This document shows positions 1 through 10,659 of a DNA stretch of 64,000 bases, piece after piece. Source of the DNA: Ruminiclostridium sp. (GTDB lineage Bacteria; Bacillota; Clostridia; Oscillospirales; Ruminococcaceae); contig JAGANY010000046.1 of the NCBI GenBank assembly GCA_017624025.1, positions 1 through 64,000 of the forward strand. The letters run 5' to 3'. A program made the translations under genes and the position numbers. The notes beneath the pieces are model-generated. The model saw only the letters and a list, made by a program, of their open reading frames with translations, was not told the origin of the DNA and made no database searches. The number at the start of each line of letters is the position of its first letter. Positions within the stretch are counted from its first letter, which is position 1.

Positions 1-1
1 C

Positions 2-295
2 CAGAGCGGTTTTGCCGGTATGCGGTACTCTGTTTCCAACACTGCTGAATACGGCGACTATATCACAGGTCCGAAAATCATTACTGATGAAACCAAGAAG
101 GCTATGAAGCAGGTGCTTAAAAATATCCAGGACGGCTCTTTCGCAAAAGAATTTCTCGGAGAAATGGCAGACGGTTCACAGACAAAGTTCAACGCTATGA
201 GAAAGGCTGCAAGCGAACATCCTTCCGAGGTTGTAGGTGCTGATATCCGCAAGCTTTACAGCTGGAGCGACGAGGATAAGCTTATCAATAACTAA
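2..295 (+). CDS. ilvC: Ketol-acid reductoisomerase, C-terminal part (window-truncated)
   Basis: This is the last 97 codons of an NADPH-dependent acetohydroxyacid isomeroreductase, the second step of valine/isoleucine synthesis. The reading frame is open from base 2, so the gene begins before the window. The visible part carries the family C-terminal signature [14 protein letters not shown] followed by [13 protein letters not shown]. These belong to the helical domain that helps form the Mg-binding active site. It ends 10 bases before ilvD, whose ribosome binding site overlaps the ilvC stop, so the two are co-transcribed. The N-terminal Rossmann domain cannot be seen. Confidence 0.93.
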   Translation, partial: QSGFAGMRYSVSNTAEYGDYITGPKIITDETKKAMKQVLKNIQDGSFAKEFLGEMADGSQTKFNAMRKAASEHPSEVVGADIRKLYSWSDEDKLINN

Positions 296-305
296 GGAGG
301 CTTTT

Positions 306-1961
306 ATGACTAAAGAAAATGTAGTTGACGGGGTTCAGAATGCTCCTCATCGTAGTTTATTCCACGCTCTCGGGCTCACCGAGGAAGAGCAGTCGAAACC
401 GCTTATCGGTATTGTAAGCTCATATAATGAAATTGTACCGGGTCATATGAATCTAGATAAAATCGTTGATGCTGTAAAGCTGGGTGTTGCAATGGCAGGC
501 GGTACACCTATTGTCTTCCCTGCAATCGCTGTATGTGACGGCATCGCAATGGGTCACAGGGGAATGAAATATTCCCTTGTAACCCGTGACCTTATCGCTG
601 ATTCCACAGAAGCTATGGCACTTGCTCACGGTTTTGACGGTCTTGTTATGGTGCCTAATTGCGACAAAAACATACCCGGACTTTTAATGGCAGCCGCAAG
701 AGTAAATATACCCACAGTCTTTGTGAGCGGAGGTCCTATGCTTGCGGGAAAGGTCGAAGGGCATAAAACAAGCCTTTCCAGTATGTTTGAAGCGGTAGGC
801 TCATACAATGCAGGTAAAATCGATGACGCAAAGCTTCGTGAGTATGAATGCAAGACCTGCCCTACCTGTGGTTCCTGCTCGGGTATGTACACAGCAAATT
901 CTATGAACTGCCTTACCGAAGCACTTGGTATGGGGCTTAAAGGAAACGGTACAATCCCTGCTGTTTATTCTGCAAGAATTGAACTTGCAAAGCATGCAGG
1001 TATGGCAGTAATGGATATGGTTAAGAAAAATATCCGGCCTCGTGATATTATGACAGAGAAAGCACTTATGAATGCTCTCGCTGTTGATATGGCACTTGGA
1101 TGTTCTACAAACAGCATGCTTCATCTCCCTGCAATTGCACACGAATGCGGAATCGAACTCAATCTTGATATTGCCAACGAAATCAGCAAGAAAACTCCCA
1201 ATCTCTGTCACCTCGCCCCTGCAGGCAGAACCTATATGGAAGATCTAAACGAAGCAGGCGGAGTTTACGCTGTAATGAACGAGCTTAACAAAAAGGGATT
1301 ACTTAATACTGACTGTATGACTGTAACAGGCAAAACAATTGGTGAAAATATCAAGGAATGTGTAAATCTCAACCCCGAAGTAATCCGTCCTGTTGAAAAC
1401 CCATACAGCGAAACAGGCGGAATTGCTGTGCTTAAGGGTAATCTTGCATCAGAAGGCTGTGTTGTAAAACGTTCAGCGGTACTTCCCGAAATGCTTGTAC
1501 ACGAAGGTCCTGCAAGAGTATTTGACTGTGAAGAGGATGCACAGGCTGCTATCAATGCGGGTAAAATTGTTGCAGGTGATGTTGTGGTTATCCGTTACGA
1601 AGGTCCGAAGGGCGGTCCCGGTATGCGTGAAATGCTGAACCCAACATCCGCAATTATGGGAATGGGACTTGGCAGCAGCGTAGCACTTATTACTGACGGA
1701 CGTTTCAGCGGTGCAACACGAGGAGCTTGTATCGGACATATCACACCAGAAGCTGCTTCAGGCGGTCTTATTGGAGTAGTCGAAGAAGGCGATATTATCA
1801 GTATAAATATCCCCGAAAACACAATTGAACTTAAGGTTGATGAAGCTGTTTTAGCTAAACGAATGAAAAACTTTGTACCTAAGAAAAAAGAGCTTTCGGG
1901 CTATCTGAAACGCTATGCGGCACTTGTTTCAGGCGGTGCTTCTGGAGCAATACTTAACTGA
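306..1961 (+). CDS. ilvD: Dihydroxy-acid dehydratase
   Basis: A 551-residue Fe-S dehydratase that converts dihydroxy acids to 2-keto acids in branched-chain amino acid synthesis. The start at 306 is set by AAGGAGG at 294-300 with 5-base spacing. An in-frame upstream ATG at 237 lies inside ilvC and is rejected. Visible family motifs include [13 protein letters not shown] and [18 protein letters not shown], which supply cluster cysteines, and the C-terminal [12 protein letters not shown] and GHITPEAA blocks. The length is normal for the family. It sits directly after ilvC in the same operon, as is common in Firmicutes. No irregularity is seen. Confidence 0.97.
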   Translation: MTKENVVDGVQNAPHRSLFHALGLTEEEQSKPLIGIVSSYNEIVPGHMNLDKIVDAVKLGVAMAGGTPIVFPAIAVCDGIAMGHRGMKYSLVTRDLIADSTEAMALAHGFDGLVMVPNCDKNIPGLLMAAARVNIPTVFVSGGPMLAGKVEGHKTSLSSMFEAVGSYNAGKIDDAKLREYECKTCPTCGSCSGMYTANSMNCLTEALGMGLKGNGTIPAVYSARIELAKHAGMAVMDMVKKNIRPRDIMTEKALMNALAVDMALGCSTNSMLHLPAIAHECGIELNLDIANEISKKTPNLCHLAPAGRTYMEDLNEAGGVYAVMNELNKKGLLNTDCMTVTGKTIGENIKECVNLNPEVIRPVENPYSETGGIAVLKGNLASEGCVVKRSAVLPEMLVHEGPARVFDCEEDAQAAINAGKIVAGDVVVIRYEGPKGGPGMREMLNPTSAIMGMGLGSSVALITDGRFSGATRGACIGHITPEAASGGLIGVVEEGDIISINIPENTIELKVDEAVLAKRMKNFVPKKKELSGYLKRYAALVSGGASGAILN

Positions 1962-1984
1962 CTGTCAAATACAAGGAGAATAAA

Positions 1985-2680
1985 ATGAGCACAGAAAAAC
2001 AGACCTTCAAATCAAGATTTAAAACGGAAATCGTTGACAAACTATCACTGAAACGCATTGTGATATATTGTCTCGGCTTTTTCCTCATCGCTATAGGCAT
2101 AAGCATTTCCGCCAAATCCTCTCTTGGAGTCTCGCCTGTCAATTCGGTTCCATATACAGTAAGTCTGCTCTCGGAAATTGAACAAGGAGTTTGTACGACA
2201 GGTTTTTTCATAATTCTTATCTTAGTACAATTTCTGATATCGCCTAAAGATTTCTCACCCTTTTCTTTTCTTCAGATTATATGCTCATTTGTTTTCGGTT
2301 GGTTTGTAACTCTCGCAAATATATGCACATCCTTTATTTCCACTCCCGAAAGCTATATATTAAAAATGTTATACATAATCATAAGTCTTTTCTTTGTTGC
2401 GGCAGGTGTTTTTCTCTATGTAAATTCCGACTTTCTCCCTCTTCCAAGTGAAGGCGTTATGCTTACATTTTCAAAAAGGACAAAAGTTCCGTTTCATATC
2501 TGTAAAATAAGCTTTGACTGCTCCGTTGTTGTGATTACTGCAGCTATTTTCCTGATTGCGACAGGCAGCCTTCACGGAGTAAGAGAAGGGACGATAATTG
2601 CTGCCGTATTCGTGGGAATAATTATAAAGCCTATTGCAAAACATTTTTTAAATAAGCTTAAAGCTTTTATTGGCGATTAA
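1985..2680 (+). CDS. YczE/YitT-type integral membrane protein
   Basis: A 231-residue polytopic membrane protein with about five hydrophobic segments. The N-terminal half carries FFLIAIGISISAKSSLG and VNSVPYTVS, which match the YczE/YyaS (DUF6198) family of uncharacterised Firmicutes membrane proteins. The start follows AAGGAG with good spacing, 23 bases after ilvD, so it is the distal gene of the ilvC-ilvD unit. It has been suggested that such proteins are transporters or membrane accessory factors, but the sequence does not show a substrate. Its position behind ilvD could hint at a link with branched-chain amino acids, but that is only inference. Confidence 0.8.
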   Translation: MSTEKQTFKSRFKTEIVDKLSLKRIVIYCLGFFLIAIGISISAKSSLGVSPVNSVPYTVSLLSEIEQGVCTTGFFIILILVQFLISPKDFSPFSFLQIICSFVFGWFVTLANICTSFISTPESYILKMLYIIISLFFVAAGVFLYVNSDFLPLPSEGVMLTFSKRTKVPFHICKISFDCSVVVITAAIFLIATGSLHGVREGTIIAAVFVGIIIKPIAKHFLNKLKAFIGD

Positions 2681-2702
2681 AAACATCTCTGTCGCTTTCA
2701 AA

Positions 2703-2750
2703 CACCGCCCCAAATTGTGCAGACGGCACAATTTGGGGCGGTGCATTTAT
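2703..2750. terminator. Bidirectional intrinsic terminator between ilv operon and lacZ
   Basis: A perfect 18-bp inverted repeat, 2703-2720 with 2726-2743, has a 5-base loop and is followed by a T-rich tract. It lies between convergent genes, so it can stop transcription from the ilv operon and, in the other direction, from lacZ. Confidence 0.85.
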
Positions 2751-2813
2751 TTCATTATACTGTAGAAGATTGTTTTTTATCGTTCGTTTTTAACACACGT
2801 TACATTATCTTAC

Positions 2814-5822
<3,009 letters not shown>

Positions 5823-5833
5823 TTATTTAAATA

Positions 5834-5890
5834 TTAAACGCAATGATAAATTCCCACAAACGAAATAATGGGGCTTTCATCAAGGTTCAT
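5834..5890 (-). CDS. Possible 18-codon leader ORF upstream of lacZ
   Basis: An ATG at 5890 opens an 18-codon frame (MNLDESPIISFVGIYHCV) ending 23 bases before the lacZ start. It is preceded by a perfect AAGGAGG at suitable spacing, stronger than the site used by lacZ itself. It could be a translated leader peptide, or the remains of a gene that once stood between the promoter and lacZ. Nothing in the peptide suggests a function. I see no obvious terminator between it and lacZ. Confidence 0.35.
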   Translation of the reverse strand: MNLDESPIISFVGIYHCV

Positions 5891-5930
5891 ATTTTTCCTC
5901 CTTACATCTTTGTATTTATTATACATTCAA

Positions 5931-5959
5931 TTGACAATAAAAACAATTAATGATATTAT
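5931..5959 (+). promoter_or_regulatory. Promoter of the AraC-type regulator
   Basis: TTGACA at 5931-5936 and TATTAT at 5954-5959 are separated by 17 bases, and the regulator starts at 6008. On the opposite strand a TATAAT at about 5919-5924 is the likely -10 for lacZ, so the two promoters lie back to back and could share operator sites. Confidence 0.6.
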
Positions 5960-6007
5960 TAAATATAACGATATTATCCTTATTTTTATCTTAAAGGAGA
6001 AATTTAT

Positions 6008-6814
6008 ATGTTTTTTTATCATTATCCTATAATAGGCGCAGAAAGCAAGCTTCCTATTTATCTTGTAAGCCTTGGAATGCACGACTGCCAACCCTATGTC
6101 AAAAGAGGCAATGAGTACATCTACCCACAGATTTTTTACTGCACAAAGGGAAGCGGCGTACTTTGTTATGACAATATTAAGATAGAAATAAAAGCAGGGA
6201 CAGGTTTTTTCATTCCTGCATTCTATCCTCACGAGTATTATCCCGCCGAAGAAATCTGGGATAATCACTGGATAATTCCAGGCGGATATGATTGTGACAG
6301 ACTTCTTTCGGATATCGGTTTTGATAAACCACAGGTATTTTCTCTTAACAGCACAAAGCTACTGGATCATTTCTTCAGAAACATGCATGAAGCATTGATG
6401 AGCGACAACCTTCAAGGAAATCTGAGGGCATCAGGATACCTGTACAGCTTTCTGATTGAGCTTGAACGATGTAAGAGCGGTGCAAGATTAATCAGCGATA
6501 CAAACATCGCTATCACAAAATGCGTTGACTACATAGATAAGAATTACAGAGAACCTATAACAATGGAAATTTTAAGTGAAGTATCCGGAATGTCAAAACA
6601 GTACCTGTGCCGTCTCTTCCGCAACACACTTGATACAAGGCCTATGGAATATGTTGCAAAACGCCGGATACAAGCAGCGAAAGAGCTGCTCACAGGAACT
6701 AAAATGTCAATCGAAGAAATTTCTGAACAGACAGGATTCTGTGACAGCAGTTATTTCTGCAAATTGTTCAGAAGATATGAAGGGATAACTCCTACACAGT
6801 TCAGAAAATATTGA
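6008..6814 (+). CDS. AraC-family transcriptional regulator
   Basis: A 268-residue regulator with an N-terminal cupin-like sugar-sensing domain (about residues 10-140; GTGFFIPAFYPHEY is typical of the metal-free AraC cupin). It has a C-terminal double helix-turn-helix, residues about 165-268. The two HTH units are visible as MEILSEVSGMSKQYLCRLF and IEEISEQTGFCDSSYFCKLF, followed by the family ending ITPTQFRKY. The start follows AAAGGAG. It is divergently transcribed from lacZ, which suggests it senses a sugar and regulates the beta-galactosidase. The true ligand is not evident. Confidence 0.88.
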   Translation: MFFYHYPIIGAESKLPIYLVSLGMHDCQPYVKRGNEYIYPQIFYCTKGSGVLCYDNIKIEIKAGTGFFIPAFYPHEYYPAEEIWDNHWIIPGGYDCDRLLSDIGFDKPQVFSLNSTKLLDHFFRNMHEALMSDNLQGNLRASGYLYSFLIELERCKSGARLISDTNIAITKCVDYIDKNYREPITMEILSEVSGMSKQYLCRLFRNTLDTRPMEYVAKRRIQAAKELLTGTKMSIEEISEQTGFCDSSYFCKLFRRYEGITPTQFRKY

Positions 6815-6992
6815 TTATTAGCACAAATCAAAAAACAATTTTCTCTTATAAGAACAGTCTTTTCTTAGCCTTTATGTCCCTATCAGTGCAGGTGTAATAC
6901 TCACAGATTTTCCTGTGCATATCCTCAATACCTGCTGAATATGGACAGGTTACTCCTGGAGTATTTTTATTTTCAACATACTTCTGCATTAA

Positions 6993-7021
6993 TTGACATA
7001 CGACTATATACGTGTTATAAT
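6993..7021 (+). promoter_or_regulatory. Consensus promoter of the secreted serine hydrolase
   Basis: TTGACA at 6993-6998 and TATAAT at 7016-7021 are separated by exactly 17 bases. AGGAGG at 7031 precedes the ATG at 7043. All three elements match consensus. Confidence 0.85.
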
Positions 7022-7042
7022 AGCACAAAAAGGAGGGATTTT

Positions 7043-8473
7043 ATGAAAAATAAAGTTAGAAAAATAATTACAGCTATATTTCTTTCCGGCACTCTTGCTT
7101 TAAACACAATACCTGATATCAGTGCGGAAACCCTTAATTCTAAAAATTGTTACATATATGCTGCCTTTGAAAACATAACTGTAAGAAAAGGTCCGGGAAC
7201 CGAATATGATAAGATAGGAACCATAAAAAGCACAGGTAAGATTACTTACATAGATGAAGAGCTGGATAAAAACTATATCCCTTGGTATAAGGTAAAGTTT
7301 AAAAACGGCAAAACAGGCTGGATTACAAGCAATTATTCCAGAAGATATATAAAGAAATCAGCTCTTCCTGAAATAGAAAAGACAGAAAAATATGTCTCAG
7401 ACGGAACTGCTTACGGAAATATATACGAACAGATTTCCGACTCGGCAGAAAAATACAACGCTGTCGGTGTTCAGGTTTCCGTAATACGAGGAAGCGACGG
7501 AAAAGTATTCGACTTCGCCTACGGCTGGGCAGATTACGGGACACGTGAAATGACTGTGGACAGTAAGATGCGTTCAGCTTCACTCAGTAAGGTTGCTACA
7601 GCAATATGTGCTGTAAAAATGGAAGAACAAGGTATAGTAGGCTTAGGAAAAAACATTGAGAAATACTGGGACGTTGATATTCCCGTAAAAGTATCCTTGA
7701 AAACGCTTCTTACACATACTTCAACCTTCTTTAACCTCGGATATAAAAACACCCTCGAAGAAACAGCCGAACAGCTTCAGTCGATAGGCAGCTTTAACAC
7801 CAAAAAGAAGCCCGGAAAAGCCTCTGCCTTTGAATACAACAATTTTGCCTCATCGATAGCGGCTACAACTCTTGAATTAGCTTCGGGAGTTCCCATTGAA
7901 GAGTACGCAAGGGAAAATCTTTTCAGTCTTTTAGACGGCGACCTTTCTTATTTCCCGGGAAATATAAAGGATACAGATAATCTTATTACCCACTACGATT
8001 ACGACCATAGCGTAGAATTACTTCCAAAGACAGCGAAAAAAATGGTCTTCACAGGGAATATCGGCGACCATGCCGGAAATTACATAGGCGGTCTCACAGG
8101 CTCAGCTTCGGATATAGCCAAAATATTCTCGATGCTTGCAAACGATGGAGTTTACGGAGATAACCGCATTCTTTCCGAGGAATCGGTAAAGACTCTCGAA
8201 AAGAGGTACTTTACCGCAAAGGAACACGGCGGAAAGTTCAAACAATGCCTCACTCTTCGTTACTACAAAAAATTATACGGCACAAACGGACTTTATTATC
8301 ACACAGGAAATGCCTACGGAATCGTATCTCTTGCATCCTATGATCCTGTTACAAAAAACACTGTGGTTGTAATGACATCAGGTGCAAAGCAATCGCGTGA
8401 TAAGCGTGGCATTTACAAAATCTGTGGCGAAATAACGAAAGAGGTTTACAAGAATATAGATAAGTTACAATAA
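7043..8473 (+). CDS. Secreted SH3-domain serine hydrolase (beta-lactamase class C-like)
   Basis: A 476-residue protein with a signal peptide at residues 1 to about 28, ending near ISAE. A bacterial SH3 domain follows (about 35-100; FENITVRKGPGTEYDKIG and WYKVKFKNGKTGWI). The rest is a penicillin-binding-like serine hydrolase domain. Catalytic motifs are SLSK at Ser180/Lys183, YNN at Tyr265 and HTG at His420. The SH3 domain suggests cell-wall binding, so the enzyme may be a DD-carboxypeptidase, an esterase or a beta-lactamase-related hydrolase. An upstream in-frame ATG at 6941 precedes the promoter and is rejected. It is transcribed alone. Confidence 0.85.
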   Translation: MKNKVRKIITAIFLSGTLALNTIPDISAETLNSKNCYIYAAFENITVRKGPGTEYDKIGTIKSTGKITYIDEELDKNYIPWYKVKFKNGKTGWITSNYSRRYIKKSALPEIEKTEKYVSDGTAYGNIYEQISDSAEKYNAVGVQVSVIRGSDGKVFDFAYGWADYGTREMTVDSKMRSASLSKVATAICAVKMEEQGIVGLGKNIEKYWDVDIPVKVSLKTLLTHTSTFFNLGYKNTLEETAEQLQSIGSFNTKKKPGKASAFEYNNFASSIAATTLELASGVPIEEYARENLFSLLDGDLSYFPGNIKDTDNLITHYDYDHSVELLPKTAKKMVFTGNIGDHAGNYIGGLTGSASDIAKIFSMLANDGVYGDNRILSEESVKTLEKRYFTAKEHGGKFKQCLTLRYYKKLYGTNGLYYHTGNAYGIVSLASYDPVTKNTVVVMTSGAKQSRDKRGIYKICGEITKEVYKNIDKLQ

Positions 8474-8494
8474 ACAAATCAAATAACATTAACG

Positions 8495-8527
8495 AAACGG
8501 TTCTCCGGATGCGGGGGCCGTTTTCTC
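8495..8527 (+). terminator. Terminator after the serine hydrolase
   Basis: An AAACGG...CCGTTT stem with a GC-rich inner part is followed by TTTTCTCTT, 22 bases past the hydrolase stop. Confidence 0.7.
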
Positions 8528-8579
8528 TTATACATATGGTCAGAGCAAAGTAACAGATAAGCACATTAAAAACAAATCA

Positions 8580-8611
8580 GGGAGAAACCTTTCGTCAGAA
8601 AGATTCCTCCC
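8580..8611 (-). terminator. Terminator of the SGNH/DUF4358 group
   Basis: A near-perfect 14-bp stem (GGGAG... with ...CTCCC) has a T-rich tract on the minus strand. It lies 50 bases past the stop of the small membrane protein. Confidence 0.6.
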
Positions 8612-8660
8612 AATAAAAACATATAGTGCTTCTTAAAGAACAACGTCCTTAAAATAGTAA

Positions 8661-9017
8661 TTAATAACCAAATTCTATCTGATACTGTATAAGGAGAATA
8701 AATGCCAGAGCGAGCGAAAAAACAACAGAAGCAATTGTATATGAAACACGAAGCTTCTTAGTCTTGATAAGAACTACACTTGCTACACCAATCCAGATAC
8801 AGGTTGCAGCCAGAGAACCTACTATAAGTCCTAAGGGGAGCATAAACGGATAAGACATTTTAAGCATATCAGAAACAATATACATAACAACGCCTACCGT
8901 TACAGGAAGCACCATAAGAGGCAGCACTGCAAAGCCCCAGTTCTTACGTTTTGCACGGAAAAAGCCAAAAATCATTATTCCGAGTATGAGGGCTACAACC
9001 AAACATTCGCTAGGCAT
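8661..9017 (-). CDS. Small four-helix membrane protein, unknown
   Basis: I do not recognise this 118-residue protein. It has about four hydrophobic segments separated by short basic loops (FRAKRKNWG, IKTKKLR), so it is predicted to be an integral membrane protein. The start follows AAAGGAG. It lies 22 bases downstream of a DUF4358 lipoprotein and is the last gene before a terminator, so it is probably part of the same short transcript. There is no catalytic motif. Confidence 0.7.
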   Translation of the reverse strand: MPSECLVVALILGIMIFGFFRAKRKNWGFAVLPLMVLPVTVGVVMYIVSDMLKMSYPFMLPLGLIVGSLAATCIWIGVASVVLIKTKKLRVSYTIASVVFSLALAFILLIQYQIEFGY

Positions 9018-9039
9018 AAGAACTCCTTTCGTTAAAAAC

Positions 9040-9552
9040 TCAGCTTACAAAACTCTCCATAATCTCAGACGCTCTCGAATTGTTCTCTGTTACAAAGTAA
9101 AAGATATAATTTCCTTTTACCGTAAGAACAGCGTCTTCAAGCTTATAAAATTCATCAGGAGTATAGGTTTCATAGGTTGAGATCTGTTTGTCAAGACGTG
9201 TCTGAACCGCTGCTTTATTCTGTTCAGCAGCTTCAGCTGTATTGAACTTGAATACTGCAATTTCATCGGGGTATGCACCGGAGGCACACATATAATATGA
9301 TACATCCTCAAGAACCGATGTATCAAGCTCTGCAAAATATATAGACATATCGTCCATACCCTTTTCTAAAGCAGAATTAATTGTAATTTCTGCAAGAACT
9401 GCCGCTGTTATTTCAGAGGGTGCAGCAGTAATAGTCTTTACACTTGCTTCAGCAGCTTCTTCATGTACTGTTGTTTCTGCTTCTTTTGAGCCACAGGAAG
9501 CAGATAATAAACACATAGCGGCAATAATGCCGGATAATATTCTTCTTTTCAT
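9040..9552 (-). CDS. DUF4358 lipoprotein
   Basis: A 170-residue lipoprotein. Its signal peptide ends in the lipobox LLSASC, so it should be anchored to the outer face of the membrane at Cys20. After a short linker, the rest matches my memory of the DUF4358 family (DEIAVFKFNTAEAAEQNKAA and a C-terminal YIFYFVTENN strand). DUF4358 genes in Clostridia often sit near SGNH hydrolase and membrane O-acyltransferase genes, and here the SGNH gene is the next one upstream. A role in modification of surface polymers is therefore plausible, but unproven. Confidence 0.75.
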   Translation of the reverse strand: MKRRILSGIIAAMCLLSASCGSKEAETTVHEEAAEASVKTITAAPSEITAAVLAEITINSALEKGMDDMSIYFAELDTSVLEDVSYYMCASGAYPDEIAVFKFNTAEAAEQNKAAVQTRLDKQISTYETYTPDEFYKLEDAVLTVKGNYIFYFVTENNSRASEIMESFVS

Positions 9553-9590
9553 TTTATTTTCCTTTCTGTTCTACATTAATTATATTTTTA

Positions 9591-10460
9591 TTAACCCTGG
9601 ATTGATTTCTGTATAAAGCTTAACATTTTCTTATAAGCAGTGCCGAGGAAATGTAAACCATCAGCTTCAGCATAGGTAGCCGAGAAGTAACCTGTGCTAT
9701 CCTGTAATTCGGAGCATAAGTCAAGGTAAATAACACCTATATCATCAGCCATATCCTTAAGAAGCTTATTGTATCCGTTTACCATAGCCATCGTTTCCTG
9801 GCCCTCGGATTCGTGTGCCTTTGTTACAGGCGGAATCGAAAGAACATAAATATAGCTGTCGGGACAAGCCTCACGAAGCTGTTCGATGAGAGACTGCATC
9901 TGCTGAACCATATATGTGTTGCCCATAAACGCAATACCGTTAGAGCCTAACATAATATATATACGCTTAGGCTGAAGCTCTTTTGCCTTTGTTATAGATG
10001 TAAAGCCGTTTACCTCAAGAGTCTGGGCTGTTTCGGGGTTAAGACCAATTTCTGCAAAAACCTGGTCAGCGTTAAAATAACCGTAATTCTGAAGACCTGT
10101 AGCTATTGAATCACCAATAAATAAATCATCAGCAAAGAACTCTTCGTCATAAGAAGTATCAGTTTCAATCGCTATAATCGTATCCTCTGTTCCATCCCCT
10201 GCAGTAGTTTCAAATACAGGTTCAGTTGTGGTCGAAGTTGTTTCGAGAGTTGTTGTCTCAAAAGTATCGGTCGTAATCTGTGTAGTAGTTGTTGTTGCAT
10301 AAGGCTGTGCTTCCTGTCCAAGGTTGGAAACATCGGTCTGTTCGAGCTTACCGCTCATATACATATATATAAGTACACAAAGAGTAATTATTACTCCGAC
10401 AATAAGCACGTTAAGTATTACTATTGCGACAGATAATCCATCTACTTTTTTTCTAGCCAT
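9591..10460 (-). CDS. Membrane-anchored SGNH/GDSL hydrolase
   Basis: A 289-residue protein with an N-terminal membrane anchor (about residues 9-32), a Thr/Glu-rich spacer (about 45-95) and an extracellular SGNH hydrolase domain. Block I is FIGDSIATG (nucleophile Ser), a block III-type MLGSNGI is present, and the C-terminal DGLHFLG supplies the Asp-x-x-His pair. The start at 10460 is chosen because AAAGGA lies just upstream. An in-frame ATG at 10523 has no such site. Members of this family remove or transfer acyl groups on surface polysaccharides. The partner membrane acyltransferase is not in the window. Confidence 0.82.
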   Translation of the reverse strand: MARKKVDGLSVAIVILNVLIVGVIITLCVLIYMYMSGKLEQTDVSNLGQEAQPYATTTTTQITTDTFETTTLETTSTTTEPVFETTAGDGTEDTIIAIETDTSYDEEFFADDLFIGDSIATGLQNYGYFNADQVFAEIGLNPETAQTLEVNGFTSITKAKELQPKRIYIMLGSNGIAFMGNTYMVQQMQSLIEQLREACPDSYIYVLSIPPVTKAHESEGQETMAMVNGYNKLLKDMADDIGVIYLDLCSELQDSTGYFSATYAEADGLHFLGTAYKKMLSFIQKSIQG

Positions 10461-10606
10461 TTTTTTATTCCTTTCGGTTCGCATTATATGCATATAACTC
10501 TTTTTATTATACTTCATTATCAAAGATAATATCAGATATTTTTAAACATATCGTATTTTATTATTATATATCTTTTTCGTATTTTTGTCAATGTTTTGTT
10601 AAATAC

Positions 10607-10635
10607 TTGTAATATAAGTTTTTGTGTAGTATAAT
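10607..10635 (+). promoter_or_regulatory. Promoter of rnr
   Basis: TTGTAA at 10607-10612 and a perfect TATAAT at 10630-10635 are separated by 17 bases, directly upstream of the GGAAAGGA site of rnr. Confidence 0.65.
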
Positions 10636-10659
10636 AATAACAGGAAAGGAATGATGAAA

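Noticed and set aside
6846..7028. 60-codon minus-strand frame between araC and the serine hydrolase
   Set aside because: No ribosome binding site; its first half overlaps the consensus promoter 6993-7021 of the gene on the other strand, and the residues match nothing I know.
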